Positions 1 through 10,253 of a stretch of DNA of 64,000 nt are shown one piece after another; position 1 is the stretch's first letter; the number at the start of each line of letters is the position of its first letter. The notes under the pieces are model-generated. The model was given only the letters and a program-made list of their open reading frames with translations. It was not told where the DNA came from and did not search any database. Position numbers and translations under genes: made by a program. Source of the DNA: Polaromonas sp. (GTDB taxonomy: Bacteria > Pseudomonadota > Gammaproteobacteria > Burkholderiales > Burkholderiaceae_C); NCBI RefSeq assembly GCF_010365105.1, contig NZ_JAAFGZ010000005.1:124001-188000 (forward strand), read 5' to 3'.

Positions 1-70
1 GCAGCACGGCCAGTTCAAGGCTGATCCAGGCTTGAGGCAATCCCTGGGCTGAGAGTTTCAGGACCTTCAA
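1..70 (-). CDS. N-terminus of a probable HNH endonuclease family protein (partial)
   Basis: Only the first 23 codons lie in the window and the gene runs off the left edge. The frame starts at a TTG (70-68) that sits six bases after a good ribosome binding site, ACGGAGG on the minus strand. The peptide begins MKVLKLSAQGLPQAWISLEL. I recall this start from HNH endonucleases of Comamonadaceae that lie next to ribF, but the HNH motif itself is outside the window. It is divergent from ribF. The identification rests on the N-terminus alone. Confidence 0.5.
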   Translation of the reverse strand, partial: MKVLKLSAQGLPQAWISLELAVL

Positions 71-229
71 AACGAACCTCCGTCAACATGGAAACACAAG
101 GGCAAACGGTCAATGGGTCAATATACAGTGAAATGATGCAACTGGTGTGAAAACTGCTTCAACCGACTTTTCCCGCCTTTCGTATCTTGCAAGCCGGGCC
201 GTGGCGCCATAAAAACGATAATCCCCTGC

Positions 230-1240
230 ATGAAAATTTTTCGCGGCCACCACCACCCTCAGCTGGCGCCCGAATGCGCCCTGACCATCGGCAATTTCGA
301 CGGCGTCCACCGGGGCCACCAGGCGATGCTGGCCCTGCTGAAAAGCGAAGCGCGGCACCGGTGCGTTCCAAGTTGCGCCGTGACCTTCGAGCCACACCCG
401 CGCGATTATTTTGCGGCACTCGCCCGCAAGCCTGAACTGGCGCCGGCACGCATTGCCACCCTGCGCGACAAGCTCGTCGAACTCGACCGCTGCGGCATTG
501 ACCAATGCGTGATCCTGCCCTTCAACGCGCGCCTGGCGTCGCAGCCGCCCGAAGGATTCATCGAGGAAGTACTGCTCAAGGGCCTGGGCGCACGCTATGT
601 CCTGGTGGGGGACGACTTCCGCTTTGGCCTGAAGCGCGCTGGTGACTACGTCATGCTCGACGCCGCCGGCGACCGGCTGGATTTCGACGTGGCGCGCATG
701 AACAGCTACGAAGTCAGCAACACCCGCGTGTCGAGTTCGGCCGTGCGCGATGCGCTGGCGCATGGCGACATGGCCCGGGTTTGCAGCCTGCTGGGACGTC
801 CCTACAGCATCTCGGGCCACGTGGTGCATGGGCGCAAGCTCGGGCGCGACCTGGGGTTTCGCACGCTCAACCTGCGCTTTTCGCACTGGAAACCGGCGGC
901 CAGCGGCATTTTTGCGGTGCTGGTGCATGGCCTGGACGACAAACCCTTGCAAGGCGTGGCGAATCTGGGCATCCGGCCTTCGATTGACCCGGACGATGTC
1001 AACGGCGGCCGCGTGCTGCTGGAAACGCATTGCCTCGACTGGCCCGCCAGCCTCGGCGCGGAAGGAGCGTACGGTAAAATCATCCGGGTGGAACTGCTAC
1101 ATAAACTGCACGACGAATTGAAATACGACGGTCTTGAAAGCCTGACAACAGGCATTGCCCGGGACTGCATTGACGCGCGTGCGTTTTTCGCCTCAATGCA
1201 CCTTGAGACCACCCGCCAGACCACGCGCGACCGAATTTAG
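230..1240 (+). CDS. ribF: Bifunctional riboflavin kinase / FAD synthetase
   Basis: This 336-residue cytoplasmic enzyme should phosphorylate riboflavin to FMN and then adenylylate FMN to FAD. The N-terminal nucleotidyltransferase domain shows [12 protein letters not shown] at about residues 19-30, the usual phosphate-binding signature, with VGDDFRFG and the SSSAVRDAL region further on. The C-terminal flavokinase domain starts around residue 185 with [21 protein letters not shown]. The length is a little above the roughly 310 residues typical of RibF. It is followed after 116 bases by ileS on the same strand, the order commonly seen in proteobacteria (ribF-ileS-lspA). Confidence 0.96.
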   Translation: MKIFRGHHHPQLAPECALTIGNFDGVHRGHQAMLALLKSEARHRCVPSCAVTFEPHPRDYFAALARKPELAPARIATLRDKLVELDRCGIDQCVILPFNARLASQPPEGFIEEVLLKGLGARYVLVGDDFRFGLKRAGDYVMLDAAGDRLDFDVARMNSYEVSNTRVSSSAVRDALAHGDMARVCSLLGRPYSISGHVVHGRKLGRDLGFRTLNLRFSHWKPAASGIFAVLVHGLDDKPLQGVANLGIRPSIDPDDVNGGRVLLETHCLDWPASLGAEGAYGKIIRVELLHKLHDELKYDGLESLTTGIARDCIDARAFFASMHLETTRQTTRDRI

Positions 1241-1356
1241 ACGATCTCGTCGCCTCTGCCTTTGCCCCGTTTCTGAGAACGGCATCCCCTTTCGCCTTCC
1301 GTCCCAGCGGCTGCGCCTCTTCAGGCCGGCTTCCCAAAGCGCCATCAAAGTACCTC

Positions 1357-4206
1357 ATGTCCGACCAAAAAACCGATTACCGCAGCACCCTGAACCTGCC
1401 CGACACACCCTTTCCGATGCGCGGCGATCTGCCCAAACGCGAGGCTGGCTGGACCCAGGAATGGGAAGACCAGGGCATTTACAAGAAGCTGCGCGCTGCC
1501 CGCTGTGGCGCTGAAAAGTTCGTGCTGCATGACGGCCCGCCGTACGCCAACGGCCAGATCCATATCGGCCACGCGGTCAACAAGATTTTGAAGGACATGA
1601 TCGTCAAGGCGCGCCAGCTCAAGGGGCTGGACGCCGTTTATGTGCCGGGCTGGGACTGCCATGGCCTGCCGATCGAGAACGCGATTGAAAAGCTGCATGG
1701 TCGCAGCCTGCCGCGCGATGAAGTGCAGGCTAAAAGCCGCGCCTTTGCGACCGAGCAGATCGCCGGCCAGATGGCCGATTTCAAGCGCCTGGGTGTGCTT
1801 GGCGAATGGGACAACCCGTACCGCACGATGGATTTCGCCAACGAGGCGAATGAAATCCGCGCGCTCAAACGCATCATCGAACGCGGCTTTGTCTACCGGG
1901 GTCTCAAACCCGTGTACTGGTGTTTCGACTGCGGCTCGTCGCTGGCCGAGTTCGAGATCGAATACGCCGACAAGAAATCGCAGACCCTGGATGTCGGCTT
2001 CAAATGCGCCGAGCCGGAAAAGCTGGCCGCCGCCTTTGGACTTGAAAGCCTGAACAAAGATGCCTTCGCTGTCATCTGGACCACCACTGCCTGGACCATC
2101 CCGGCCAACCAGGCGCTGAACCTGAACCCGGAACTGGATTACGCGCTGGTCGATACGGAACGCGGCATCCTGCTGCTGGCTGCCGTGCTGGTCGAAAAAT
2201 GCCTGGAACGCTACCAGCTCACCGGCACCGTGCTGGCCACCACGCAGGGCAAGACCCTGGCGCGGCTGAACTTCCAGCATCCGTTTCATGACGTAAGCGA
2301 TGAAGGCGGCAACTACAGCTACCGCCGACTGAGTCCGGTCTTTGTGGCCGACTACGCCACCGCCGACGACGGCACCGGCATCGTGCATTCGTCGCCCGCC
2401 TATGGTGTGGAAGACTTTAACTCCTGCGTCGCCAACGGCATTGCCTACGACGACATCCTGAACCCGGTGCAAGGCAATGGCCGCTATGTCGATGAACTGC
2501 CGTTCTTCGGCGGCCTGAACATCTGGAAAGCCGCGCCGCTGGTGATCGACAAGCTGCGCGAACACAACCGTCTGTTTGCCACACACGACATTGTTCACAG
2601 CTACCCGCACTGCTGGCGCCACAAGACGCCAGTAATCTACCGCGCCGCTGCGCAGTGGTTCATCCGCATGGACGCCGAAACCGCCGGCACGCAAGGCGTG
2701 TTTGCCAGTAACAAGGCTGAAAAGACGCTGCGCCAGCTGGCCCTGGCCGCCATCGACGAAACGCGCTTTTATCCGGAAAACGGCAAGCTGCGCCTGCAAA
2801 GCATGATTGCCGGGCGCCCCGACTGGTGCATCAGCCGCCAGCGCAACTGGGGCGTGCCGCTGCCGTTTTTCCTGCACACCGCCACTGGCGAGTTGCATCC
2901 GCGCACCATGGAAATCATGGACCAGGCGGCCGACATGGTGGATGCCGGCGGCGTGGAAGCCTGGAGCAAGGTCAGCGCTGCCGACATCCTGGGCGAAGCC
3001 GACGCCGCGCAGTACACCAAGGTCAACGACATTCTGGACGTGTGGTTTGACTCGGGCACGACGCACGACCATGTGTTGCGCCATAGCCATACCGTGCAGT
3101 CTGCATGGCCGGCGGATTTGTACCTCGAAGGCCACGACCAGCACCGGGGCTGGTTCCACTCGTCATTGCTCACCGCCTGCGCCATGTACGACAGCGCGCC
3201 CTACAAGGGCCTGCTGACGCATGGCTTCACGGTCGATGGCAAGGGCCGCAAGATGAGCAAGAGCGAAGGCAATGTGGTCGCGCCGCAGGCCGTCAGCGGC
3301 AAGCTGGGCGCCGAGATCATCCGCCTGTGGTGCGCCTCGACCGATTATTCGGGCGACCTGGCCATCGACGACAAGATCCTGGCGCGCGTGGTGGATGCCT
3401 ACCGCCGCATCCGCAACACGCTGCGTTTTTTGATGGCCAATGTCAGCGACTTCGACCCGAAAACGGACAGCGTACCGTTTGAGGAGATGCTGGAGATCGA
3501 CCGCTACGCGCTGAGCCGCGCAGCGCAACTTCAGGCCGACATTCTGGCGCATTACGAGGTCTATGAATTCCATCCTGTGGTCTCGAAACTGCAAATCTAT
3601 TGCAGTGAAAACCTGGGCTCGTTCTACCTCGACATCCTGAAGGACCGGCTCTACACCACCGGCCCCAAGTCGCTGTCCAGGCGCAGCGCACAGACCGCGC
3701 TGCATGCGATCACCCACGCCATGCTGCGCTGGATGGCACCGTTCCTGAGCTTTACCGCCGAAGAAGCGTGGAAAATTTTCGGTTCGTCGGAATCGATCTT
3801 CATCGAAACCTACGCTGAACTGCCATCGCCCAACGAAGAACTGCTGGCCAAATGGACCCGCATCCGAGAGCTGCGCGACGCGGTCAACAAGGACATCGAG
3901 ACCCTGCGTGCCGATGGAAAGGTAGGCTCGTCATTGCAGGCCAATGTGGCGCTGCAGGTGAACGCCGACGACCATGCATTGCTCGCCAGCCTGGGCGATG
4001 ACCTGAAGTTCGTGTTCATCACCTCCGCTATTGAATTAATAGCTGGTGAAGCAATACAGGCAAGCGTAAGAACCAGTATTGATGCCAAATGCGAGCGTTG
4101 CTGGCATTACCGGAGCGACGTTGGCATTGACCCGGCGCATCCGACGATCTGCGGCCGCTGCACGAGCAACCTGTTTGGCCTGGGCGAAGACAGGAAGTTC
4201 GCATAA
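1357..4206 (+). CDS. ileS: Isoleucyl-tRNA synthetase
   Basis: This 949-residue class I synthetase charges tRNA-Ile. The HIGH motif is at residues 69-72 and the KMSKS loop at 632-636. The C-terminal zinc finger has cysteines at 912, 915, 932 and 935. Residues 891-910, just before the zinc finger, are encoded by a copy of a dispersed repeat (bases 4027-4086), so this linker appears to be an in-frame repeat insertion in a poorly conserved spot. The stop codon overlaps the lspA start by one base (TAATG), which implies translational coupling. Confidence 0.97.
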   Translation: MSDQKTDYRSTLNLPDTPFPMRGDLPKREAGWTQEWEDQGIYKKLRAARCGAEKFVLHDGPPYANGQIHIGHAVNKILKDMIVKARQLKGLDAVYVPGWDCHGLPIENAIEKLHGRSLPRDEVQAKSRAFATEQIAGQMADFKRLGVLGEWDNPYRTMDFANEANEIRALKRIIERGFVYRGLKPVYWCFDCGSSLAEFEIEYADKKSQTLDVGFKCAEPEKLAAAFGLESLNKDAFAVIWTTTAWTIPANQALNLNPELDYALVDTERGILLLAAVLVEKCLERYQLTGTVLATTQGKTLARLNFQHPFHDVSDEGGNYSYRRLSPVFVADYATADDGTGIVHSSPAYGVEDFNSCVANGIAYDDILNPVQGNGRYVDELPFFGGLNIWKAAPLVIDKLREHNRLFATHDIVHSYPHCWRHKTPVIYRAAAQWFIRMDAETAGTQGVFASNKAEKTLRQLALAAIDETRFYPENGKLRLQSMIAGRPDWCISRQRNWGVPLPFFLHTATGELHPRTMEIMDQAADMVDAGGVEAWSKVSAADILGEADAAQYTKVNDILDVWFDSGTTHDHVLRHSHTVQSAWPADLYLEGHDQHRGWFHSSLLTACAMYDSAPYKGLLTHGFTVDGKGRKMSKSEGNVVAPQAVSGKLGAEIIRLWCASTDYSGDLAIDDKILARVVDAYRRIRNTLRFLMANVSDFDPKTDSVPFEEMLEIDRYALSRAAQLQADILAHYEVYEFHPVVSKLQIYCSENLGSFYLDILKDRLYTTGPKSLSRRSAQTALHAITHAMLRWMAPFLSFTAEEAWKIFGSSESIFIETYAELPSPNEELLAKWTRIRELRDAVNKDIETLRADGKVGSSLQANVALQVNADDHALLASLGDDLKFVFITSAIELIAGEAIQASVRTSIDAKCERCWHYRSDVGIDPAHPTICGRCTSNLFGLGEDRKFA
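4027..4086 (+). repeat. Dispersed Comamonadaceae-type repeat, copy inside ileS
   Basis: The copy opens with an inverted repeat built on GCTATT and AATAGC (GCTATTGAATTAATAGCTGG), followed by a less conserved tail. Related copies lie at 8777, 16750, 24405, 30048, 40773 and 45548. Here it is in frame within the ileS coding sequence and encodes the linker before the C-terminal zinc finger. Membership in the family is by eye. Confidence 0.6.
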
Positions 4207-4745
4207 TGGCCACCCGCACAGCGCCCAAGGCCGGCACAGGCACCCGGACGAGCCTCAAGAAAACGTCCACCACGACCGCCATGCTGCCCTGGCTCGGCCT
4301 GGCGCTGATCCTGCTGATCGCCGACCAGTTCACCAAGGTGCTGATCCTGGGTTATTACAAACTGGGCGATGCGACCTACATCACCAGCTTCTTCAACGTT
4401 GTGCGGGTACACAACACTGGCGCGGCCTTTTCGTTTCTGGCTTCCGAATCGGGCTGGCAGCGCTGGTTTTTCACCGGTATCGGCGTGGCGGCGGCGGCGT
4501 TCATCGTCTGGATGCTCAAGTCGCATCCGGGACAAAAGCTGTTTTCGTTTGCCATGGCCTGCATCCTGGGCGGCGCCATCGGCAATGTGATTGACCGCAC
4601 GATGCACGGCTATGTGGTCGATTTCCTGGATTTCCATTACGGCAACTGGCATTTCCCGGCGTTCAACATTGCCGACAGTGCCATCACCATCGGCGCCGTC
4701 TGCCTGATCCTTGATGAGCTGGCCCGGGTGCGCCGGGCCAAATAA
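4206..4745 (+). CDS. lspA: Lipoprotein signal peptidase (signal peptidase II)
   Basis: This inner-membrane aspartyl protease of 179 residues removes the signal peptide from diacylglyceryl-modified prolipoproteins. Four hydrophobic segments are visible. The two conserved aspartates are D139 in [10 protein letters not shown] and D157 in FNIADSAI, and GNVIDR lies just before them. The N-terminus carries about 25 extra polar residues rich in Thr and Lys before the first membrane segment. Its ATG overlaps the ileS stop by one base. Confidence 0.96.
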   Translation: MATRTAPKAGTGTRTSLKKTSTTTAMLPWLGLALILLIADQFTKVLILGYYKLGDATYITSFFNVVRVHNTGAAFSFLASESGWQRWFFTGIGVAAAAFIVWMLKSHPGQKLFSFAMACILGGAIGNVIDRTMHGYVVDFLDFHYGNWHFPAFNIADSAITIGAVCLILDELARVRRAK

Positions 4746-4764
4746 CGGCCCTTTCGACACGGGC

Positions 4765-5949
4765 TCAGTGCGTCATCTTGCCGCGCATGGCGGCGGGATG
4801 GCCGGGCAGCGCGAGCGACTTGCCGGTGTTCACCAGCTGGTCGCCATCGACCCGCAAGATCGTGATGTCCTGGTCGATGAAATTGCCGACATACAGATAA
4901 CGGCCGTCCTGGCTGAAGACCGCGCCTTCGGGCAGTCCGCGCACCTCCACTTCATTGCCCCGGGTGACTTTCTTGCCGTCGATCTTCAGCGCCACCACCG
5001 ACGCATTGCGGTGGTAGAACGGCGCCGACGTGGCCGAGTTGCTGCCCTTGAGCAGCACGGCAACCGCCAGCTTGCCGGTGGGGCTGATCGCCAGGCCTTC
5101 CGGACCATCACCCACCACGACCTTGTCGATCACCCGGGGCGGCATGGCTTCGATGTCGATCACGCTGACCGTATCCACATGCCCGTCGGCCGCGCCCGAA
5201 TTTCCGTTGTCGGCGGTCAGCGCGAGTTTTCCGTCAGGCGTCACGTCCACGTTGTACGGCCACAGCCCGGCCGGAACATCTTGTTTGGCGTAGCTGACTT
5301 TCTCGCCATTCACGTCCAGGAAGGCAATCTTGTGCCCCGGAAACTTGGCGGCCAGCGCCCGCCGGCCGTCCGGCGTGAAGCGCACATGGGCCACGGATTC
5401 GCCCATGGCCACGGTGTCGATCAGCTCGACCTTCTTGCCGCTGATGCGCAGCACGCTGACCGAGTTGTCGGCGCGGTTGGCCACCAGTGCCAGGTTGCCG
5501 GCCTTGTTGATCGACAGGCCTGAAGGCTGCTTGCCGACCAGCACGGTGTCGATCAGCCGGGGCGGCGACGCCGTAAGGTCAATGACCCACAGGCGGTTGT
5601 CGGGCACCTGCTTGAGGACGCCGTTTTCATCGATGACATTGAGCGAATTGGCGACGATGGCCAGGGTTTCATCAGGCGTGATCGCCAGGTTCACCGGCGG
5701 GCCGGCGATCGTGTTGGGCAGCGGCAAATTCGCAATGATGCGGGGCGCCAGCGGATCAGTGCCAATGTCAATAATTGACAGCGTGTCGCGGCCCGCCGCG
5801 CTGAGCACCACCTTCCCGTCTTTGTCCCAAGACTGTTTTTCGTCGTTGGCCACCAGCATCAGTTCACGCTTGCCGGGTGGCGCGACGCTGGCACAACCGG
5901 CAACGACAAGCGCAGCAAGGGCCGTGATGATTGAAATTCGAAGGTTCAT
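4765..5949 (-). CDS. YncE/lactonase-like beta-propeller lipoprotein
   Basis: The predicted protein has 394 residues. I chose the ATG at 5949 because AAGGAGAC precedes it at the right spacing and because it gives a clean lipoprotein signal peptide, MNLRISIITALAALVVAGC. The mature part consists of repeated blades with motifs such as VIDLTASPPRLIDTVLVG, LALVANRADNSVSVLRI and VTPDGKLALTADNGN, as in YncE-type seven-bladed propellers. It is probably anchored to a membrane on the periplasmic side. The substrate or partner is unknown. It is convergent with lspA, 19 bases away. Confidence 0.82.
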   Translation of the reverse strand: MNLRISIITALAALVVAGCASVAPPGKRELMLVANDEKQSWDKDGKVVLSAAGRDTLSIIDIGTDPLAPRIIANLPLPNTIAGPPVNLAITPDETLAIVANSLNVIDENGVLKQVPDNRLWVIDLTASPPRLIDTVLVGKQPSGLSINKAGNLALVANRADNSVSVLRISGKKVELIDTVAMGESVAHVRFTPDGRRALAAKFPGHKIAFLDVNGEKVSYAKQDVPAGLWPYNVDVTPDGKLALTADNGNSGAADGHVDTVSVIDIEAMPPRVIDKVVVGDGPEGLAISPTGKLAVAVLLKGSNSATSAPFYHRNASVVALKIDGKKVTRGNEVEVRGLPEGAVFSQDGRYLYVGNFIDQDITILRVDGDQLVNTGKSLALPGHPAAMRGKMTH

Positions 5950-6211
5950 GATGTCTCCTTGGGTCTGGAAAGTATTTGCGCAAATGGCGCGGGACCATCG
6001 TAGCGAATAGACCGCCCACGCAGTTAACGGCTGAACTTTCATCGACTGCAAATCTATCGCCAATCCATAGTTGGACAAGGATATGAGGCGTTTGGCCTGA
6101 TGTTTAGGCAATGGCAACGCGGCTGAAAAAAGCTGAAGTGCAACGGCACCGCAATGCGTGCATCAATTCCCGCAAGCCAACTTCGGCAACGCCGTTTGCC
6201 CCTTCCAAAAC

Positions 6212-6248
6212 AAAAAAGGCTCCGAAACCTGAGTTTCGGAGCCTTTTT
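6212..6248. terminator. Rho-independent terminator, probably bidirectional
   Basis: An 11-bp perfect stem (GGCTCCGAAAC / GTTTCGGAGCC) with a four-base loop has an A-tract on the left and a T-tract on the right. It sits 72 bases downstream of the stop of the minus-strand RRM gene, which it most likely terminates. Confidence 0.88.
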
Positions 6249-6319
6249 GGCTTTTCTCAATACAAGACTGAGAAAGCTATGGCGCAACGACATCGCTGCC
6301 GTTGACGGAGTTGCAGGGC

Positions 6320-6718
6320 TTAGTAGCCGCCGCGACCGCCGCCGCCGCCGTAGCCGCCACCGCCGGAGCGATCGCCACCGCCGCCGCCGTAGCCGCCACC
6401 GCCGGAACGATCACCACCGCCGTAGCCGCCACCGCCGCCGCCGAAGCCGCCGGTGCGTGGAGGACGTGCCTCCATCGGACGGGCTTCATTGACCGTGATG
6501 CTGCGGCCGCCAAGCGACTGGCCGTTCATGCCGGCGATTGCAGCTTGTGCTTCGGCATCGCTGCCCATTTCGACGAAACCAAAGCCTTTGGAGCGACCGG
6601 TGTCGCGTTCCATCATGACCTTGGCGCTGGTGATAGAACCAAATTCGCCAAAAGACTGTTGCAGATCTTCGTCACGAACCGTGTATGGCAGGTTGCCGAC
6701 GTAAAGTTTGTTGCCCAT
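6320..6718 (-). CDS. Glycine-rich RRM RNA-binding protein
   Basis: This protein of 132 residues has one RNA recognition motif (about residues 3-80) with RNP2 KLYVGNL and RNP1 KGFGFVEM. A low-complexity tail of about 45 residues follows, made of GGYGGG and DRSGGG repeats. The start has a strong AAGGAG site. Bacterial proteins of this type resemble plant glycine-rich RNA-binding proteins and are often cold-induced and bind RNA in the cytoplasm. That role is family knowledge and is not shown here. The tail suggests a disordered, condensate-prone region. Confidence 0.93.
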   Translation of the reverse strand: MGNKLYVGNLPYTVRDEDLQQSFGEFGSITSAKVMMERDTGRSKGFGFVEMGSDAEAQAAIAGMNGQSLGGRSITVNEARPMEARPPRTGGFGGGGGGYGGGDRSGGGGYGGGGGDRSGGGGYGGGGGRGGY

Positions 6719-7105
6719 GGGGACTCCTTAAAAATACATAAAAACAAAAGCGATGGGGTCCCGAAAGCACAACACACCCGAAAAGTACCGCCGTAGCGCG
6801 CGAAACGAACCGATCACCTGTCCTGTGCGGGTAGATTTCCTACCAGCAACCCCCCATTATGCTTCACGAAACCCCAGACCGTGCAAACAATACTTTCTTT
6901 CCTGTCGGCAGGCTGGCGTGCGGCATCGGTCAGCAGGTGACGTTCGCCCTTTCCCAGCCGTGTGCAGCCACTGCAGGGACTTATGGTGATCCGACACCTG
7001 CCCACGCCGAACCTTCTGCCTGCAGGCGACAAGATAATTTATTGGCCGCATGCGCCAGACGACATTTCAGGACGAAACTATGAAGATGCGTCCTACTCCA
7101 AGTTT
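6719..7105. promoter_or_regulatory. Intergenic region between divergent RRM and Na/Pi transporter genes
   Basis: This stretch of 387 bases holds the divergent promoters of the two flanking genes. On the minus strand a CATAAT box near 6855 with TTGCAC upstream could be a promoter, but the spacing of about 19 bases is not ideal. If it is used, the RRM gene would have a leader of more than 100 bases, as cold-responsive genes often do. I see no convincing small gene. Confidence 0.3.
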
Positions 7106-8764
7106 ATGAAGCATCTTTTGAATCTATTGGCCGCAATTGCCCTGCTGGTGTGGGGAACGCACCTGGTGCGCACCGGCATCCTGCGCGTGTTTGGCGCCAA
7201 CCTGCGCCAGATCCTGGCGCAGAGCATCAGCAACAGGTTCACGGCAGCCCTGTCCGGCGTCGGCGTGACCGCGCTGGTGCAGTCGAGCACCGCCACCTCG
7301 CTGATTGTTTCCTCGTTCGTCGGCCAGGGCCTGGTGTCGCTGCCGCTGGCGCTGGCCGTGATGCTGGGCGCCGACATCGGCACCAGCGTGATGGCTGTGG
7401 TGTTCTCGTTCGACCTGTCCTGGCTGTCGCCACTGTGCATCTTCACGGGCGTGGTGCTGTTCATTTCACGGCCAGACACCAATGCCGGGCGTTTGGGCCG
7501 GGTGCTGATTGGCCTGGGCTTGATGCTGATGGCGCTGAAACTGGTCAGCGCGTCCACGCAGATCCTGACCCAGGCACCGGCCGTGAGGGCCTTGCTGGAG
7601 TCTCTGGGCAGCGACCTGCTGCTTGAAATCACCGTGGGCGCGTTCCTGGCGGTGGTGTCGTATTCAAGCCTGGCCGTGGTGCTGCTGACGGCCACGCTGG
7701 TCAGTACCAGCGTGATTCCAAGCGATGTCGCCCTGGGCCTGGTGCTGGGCGCCAACCTGGGCAGCGGTTTGCTGGCGGTGATCACCACGGCGCGTTCGGC
7801 CATCGAAGTGCGTCAGGTGCCGCTGGGCAACCTGATGTTCAAGGCGCTGGGAATTGTGGTGGCCGCACCCTTCGCCGGGCTGTGGCTGCGCCATGTCCGC
7901 CCGTATCTGGGCGAGCCTGCGACGGTGGTGGTGATGTTTCACCTGACCTTCAATGTGCTGGTCGGCCTGGTGTTCATCGGCTGGACGCAGGTGATTGCAC
8001 GATGGGTTCAAAAGTTGATGCCAACGCCCGAAAAAGGCAGCGCCAGCGGTCGGCAGCACCACCTGGACCCGTCCGCCCTTGCCACGCCTTCGCTGGCCAT
8101 TTCGTGCGCGGCGCGCGAGGCGCTGCACCAGGCCGACGTGGTCGAAACCATGCTGGCCGGGATGCTCGAAGTGATCCGCAAGGATGACCTGCGGCTGGCC
8201 CAAAACCTGCGCAAAATGGACGACACGGTCGATGAACTGTATTCGTCGATCAAGTACTACCTGACGAAAATATCGCTCGAAGCGCTGGACGAGCAGGAAA
8301 GCCGCCGCTGGACCGACATCATCAGCTTCACCATCAACATGGAGCAGATCGGCGACATCATCGAGAGGGTGCTGATCGACATCGAGGACAAGAAGATCAA
8401 GCACGGCCGGCAGTTTTCGGAAGCCGGCATGGCCGAGATCACCGAGTTGCATCAGCGCCTGCGCGACAACCTGCGGCTGGGCATGAGCGTGTTTTTGAAC
8501 GGCAATGTGCGCGATGCACAAAAGCTGCTCGAAGAAAAAGCGCGCTTTCGCGACCTGGAGCGCGCCTACGCGACCAGCCACCTGGGCAGGCTGTCGGCCA
8601 ACACGCTGCAAAGCCAGGAAACCAGTTCGCTGCACATCGACCTGATCAGCGACCTTAAACGCATCAACTCGCACATCTGCTCGATTGCCTACCCGATCCT
8701 GGATTCGGCCGGGGCGCTGGCGCCCAACCGGCTGCGGCCCGCCACGCTGGCGGAAAAAACCTGA
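7106..8764 (+). CDS. Na+/phosphate cotransporter family protein with PhoU-like tail
   Basis: The predicted protein has 552 residues starting at the ATG at 7106 (MKHLLNLLAAIALLVWGTHLVRTG). An upstream in-frame extension to 6962 is possible, but it adds non-membrane sequence unlike the family. The first 350 residues hold two NptA-like repeats, with the signature QSSTATSLIVSSFVGQG in the first and SYSSLAVVLLTATLV in the second. The C-terminal 170 residues are helical and PhoU-like. It is an inner-membrane protein likely to move phosphate with sodium. No pho genes adjoin it. Confidence 0.88.
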   Translation: MKHLLNLLAAIALLVWGTHLVRTGILRVFGANLRQILAQSISNRFTAALSGVGVTALVQSSTATSLIVSSFVGQGLVSLPLALAVMLGADIGTSVMAVVFSFDLSWLSPLCIFTGVVLFISRPDTNAGRLGRVLIGLGLMLMALKLVSASTQILTQAPAVRALLESLGSDLLLEITVGAFLAVVSYSSLAVVLLTATLVSTSVIPSDVALGLVLGANLGSGLLAVITTARSAIEVRQVPLGNLMFKALGIVVAAPFAGLWLRHVRPYLGEPATVVVMFHLTFNVLVGLVFIGWTQVIARWVQKLMPTPEKGSASGRQHHLDPSALATPSLAISCAAREALHQADVVETMLAGMLEVIRKDDLRLAQNLRKMDDTVDELYSSIKYYLTKISLEALDEQESRRWTDIISFTINMEQIGDIIERVLIDIEDKKIKHGRQFSEAGMAEITELHQRLRDNLRLGMSVFLNGNVRDAQKLLEEKARFRDLERAYATSHLGRLSANTLQSQETSSLHIDLISDLKRINSHICSIAYPILDSAGALAPNRLRPATLAEKT

Positions 8765-8776
8765 GATGCTCTTTTT

Positions 8777-8832
8777 TTAATAGCTATTAAAGCTTGTCCG
8801 CATTGCGCAAACGGCATTTTTTATCAAAATTA
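8777..8832 (+). repeat. Dispersed Comamonadaceae-type repeat, intergenic copy
   Basis: The copy reads TTTTAATAGCTATTAAAGC and then CATTGCGCAAACGGC. It lies between the convergent transporter and DUF1501 genes. The TGCGCAA block and the AT-rich palindrome match the copies at 24405, 30048, 40773 and 45548. Confidence 0.65.
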
Positions 8833-8840
8833 TCACTGGC

Positions 8841-10238
8841 TCAGGCCTTCCTGAGCATGCCGTCAAGCCGGCTGTCCCACCGCGTGTCGGGCAGGATGCT
8901 GGCCAGTTGCGAGTCGCCCAGCGAAAAGCTGGCGCGCAGCACCTGCGCCAGTACCGCGCGGTAATCGTGATGCGCAGGCAGGTCGCGTGCGTCGTTGAGG
9001 TTGCCGCTCGCCAGGCCGGTCCAGTCACCATGCCATCGCCCGCCGGCCACGCGGTTGCCAATCAGCCACAGGGCATTGCCAAAGCCGTGGTCGGTGCCGC
9101 GGGTTCCGTTCTCGGCACTGGTGCGGCCAAACTCGCTCATCACCACGATGATGTCGCCCGGCTCCGAAAACACCTGACGCAGCTGCGCGATGCCACGTGC
9201 CAGGTTGCCCAGGTTGTTGGCCAGCTGCCCCGTGACAGCGCCCTGGTTGGCATGGGAGTCCCAGCCACCGGCCGACAAAAAACCCAGCCGCAGCTTGCGG
9301 TCGTTGCGCATCAAGGTGCCCAGGTGCTGCGCATCGAGCTGCAGCCCGACCGGGTCAGGCGCGCCGTTGCTGGCTGCAACCATCTGCGCTGAAGGCATTT
9401 GAAGGTTGGCAGGTGCACCGTCGCGGTCCAGACCGCGGTCTGGCATGCGCTGGGCGGGCTGCGTTGCCATGTCACGGCGTGCCTCAGCCACCCCTTTTTC
9501 GGAGCTCAGCTCTTGCGCGCTTTGCATGCGGCTGTCCGCGCCCTGCCGGAATGCCGTGCTGATGCTGTCATTGCCGCCATACAGGTCCAGCAGGGCATGA
9601 CGGGTCTTGTCATTGGCCAGCACACCGGTTTTCTCGGCAGTCTGTCCGCGAGGAATCAGCCTGACGGGCGCCGGCCCGCCCAGAATGACCGGATTGGCTT
9701 CGCCGACACCGATGGCCACGGCGCTGCTATCACCCGTTGTCCCACCGGCATTCAGTTCGGCCACAGTATTGAGCCAGCCCGGCGCGCTGCTGGTCTTGCC
9801 GGTCCGGGCAATTTCCATCTGGTATTGGGCATCGAAGTGGGAGCGGTTGGGCGCGGGCAACCCGGCAGCGGGCACAAAGCCGAGCACGCCCTGCTGCCAC
9901 AAGGGGAGCAAGGGACTGAGCGCGGGATGCATGGCAAACGTGCCATCAAGCCGGAGGCTGGTTTGCGCCGAGCCGTCGGGCGCGGGAATGGCAATGTTGG
10001 GCCGGATGGCGTAATAGTCGCGGTCAGCATAGGGCACGAAAGCCGACAGTCCGTCATACGCGCCGCGCAGGAACACCACCACCAGGCGGCCACCGTCGAG
10101 CAGCGTTCTGCCGGCAGCGGGCGCGGGCTGCGCCCACACGCGCCGGCCACTGGCGAGCGCCAGCGCGGACAGCGCCCCCAGACCAAGCAGGCTGCGACGG
10201 CGCGGCAGGCCGTGTGCAATAAAAGGGGAGTTTTTCAT
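8841..10238 (-). CDS. DUF1501 family Tat-exported protein
   Basis: This protein of 465 residues belongs to the DUF1501 family, which is related to sulfatase/alkaline-phosphatase folds. The N-terminus has a twin-arginine-type signal (LPRRRSLLGLGALSALALASG), so it is probably exported folded. Recognisable family features are VVVFLRGAYDGLSAFVPY near the start, GGWDSHANQG, and VMSEFGRTSAENGTRGTDHG in the last third. It lies 15 bases downstream of the DUF1800 gene. These two families usually travel as a pair, and their function is unknown. Confidence 0.9.
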   Translation of the reverse strand: MKNSPFIAHGLPRRRSLLGLGALSALALASGRRVWAQPAPAAGRTLLDGGRLVVVFLRGAYDGLSAFVPYADRDYYAIRPNIAIPAPDGSAQTSLRLDGTFAMHPALSPLLPLWQQGVLGFVPAAGLPAPNRSHFDAQYQMEIARTGKTSSAPGWLNTVAELNAGGTTGDSSAVAIGVGEANPVILGGPAPVRLIPRGQTAEKTGVLANDKTRHALLDLYGGNDSISTAFRQGADSRMQSAQELSSEKGVAEARRDMATQPAQRMPDRGLDRDGAPANLQMPSAQMVAASNGAPDPVGLQLDAQHLGTLMRNDRKLRLGFLSAGGWDSHANQGAVTGQLANNLGNLARGIAQLRQVFSEPGDIIVVMSEFGRTSAENGTRGTDHGFGNALWLIGNRVAGGRWHGDWTGLASGNLNDARDLPAHHDYRAVLAQVLRASFSLGDSQLASILPDTRWDSRLDGMLRKA

Positions 10239-10253
10239 GGGGGGCGTTCGGGT

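Noticed and set aside
1345..3159. Long open frame on the strand opposite ileS
   Set aside because: It mirrors ileS codons in a GC-rich gene, has no family features and no ribosome binding site.
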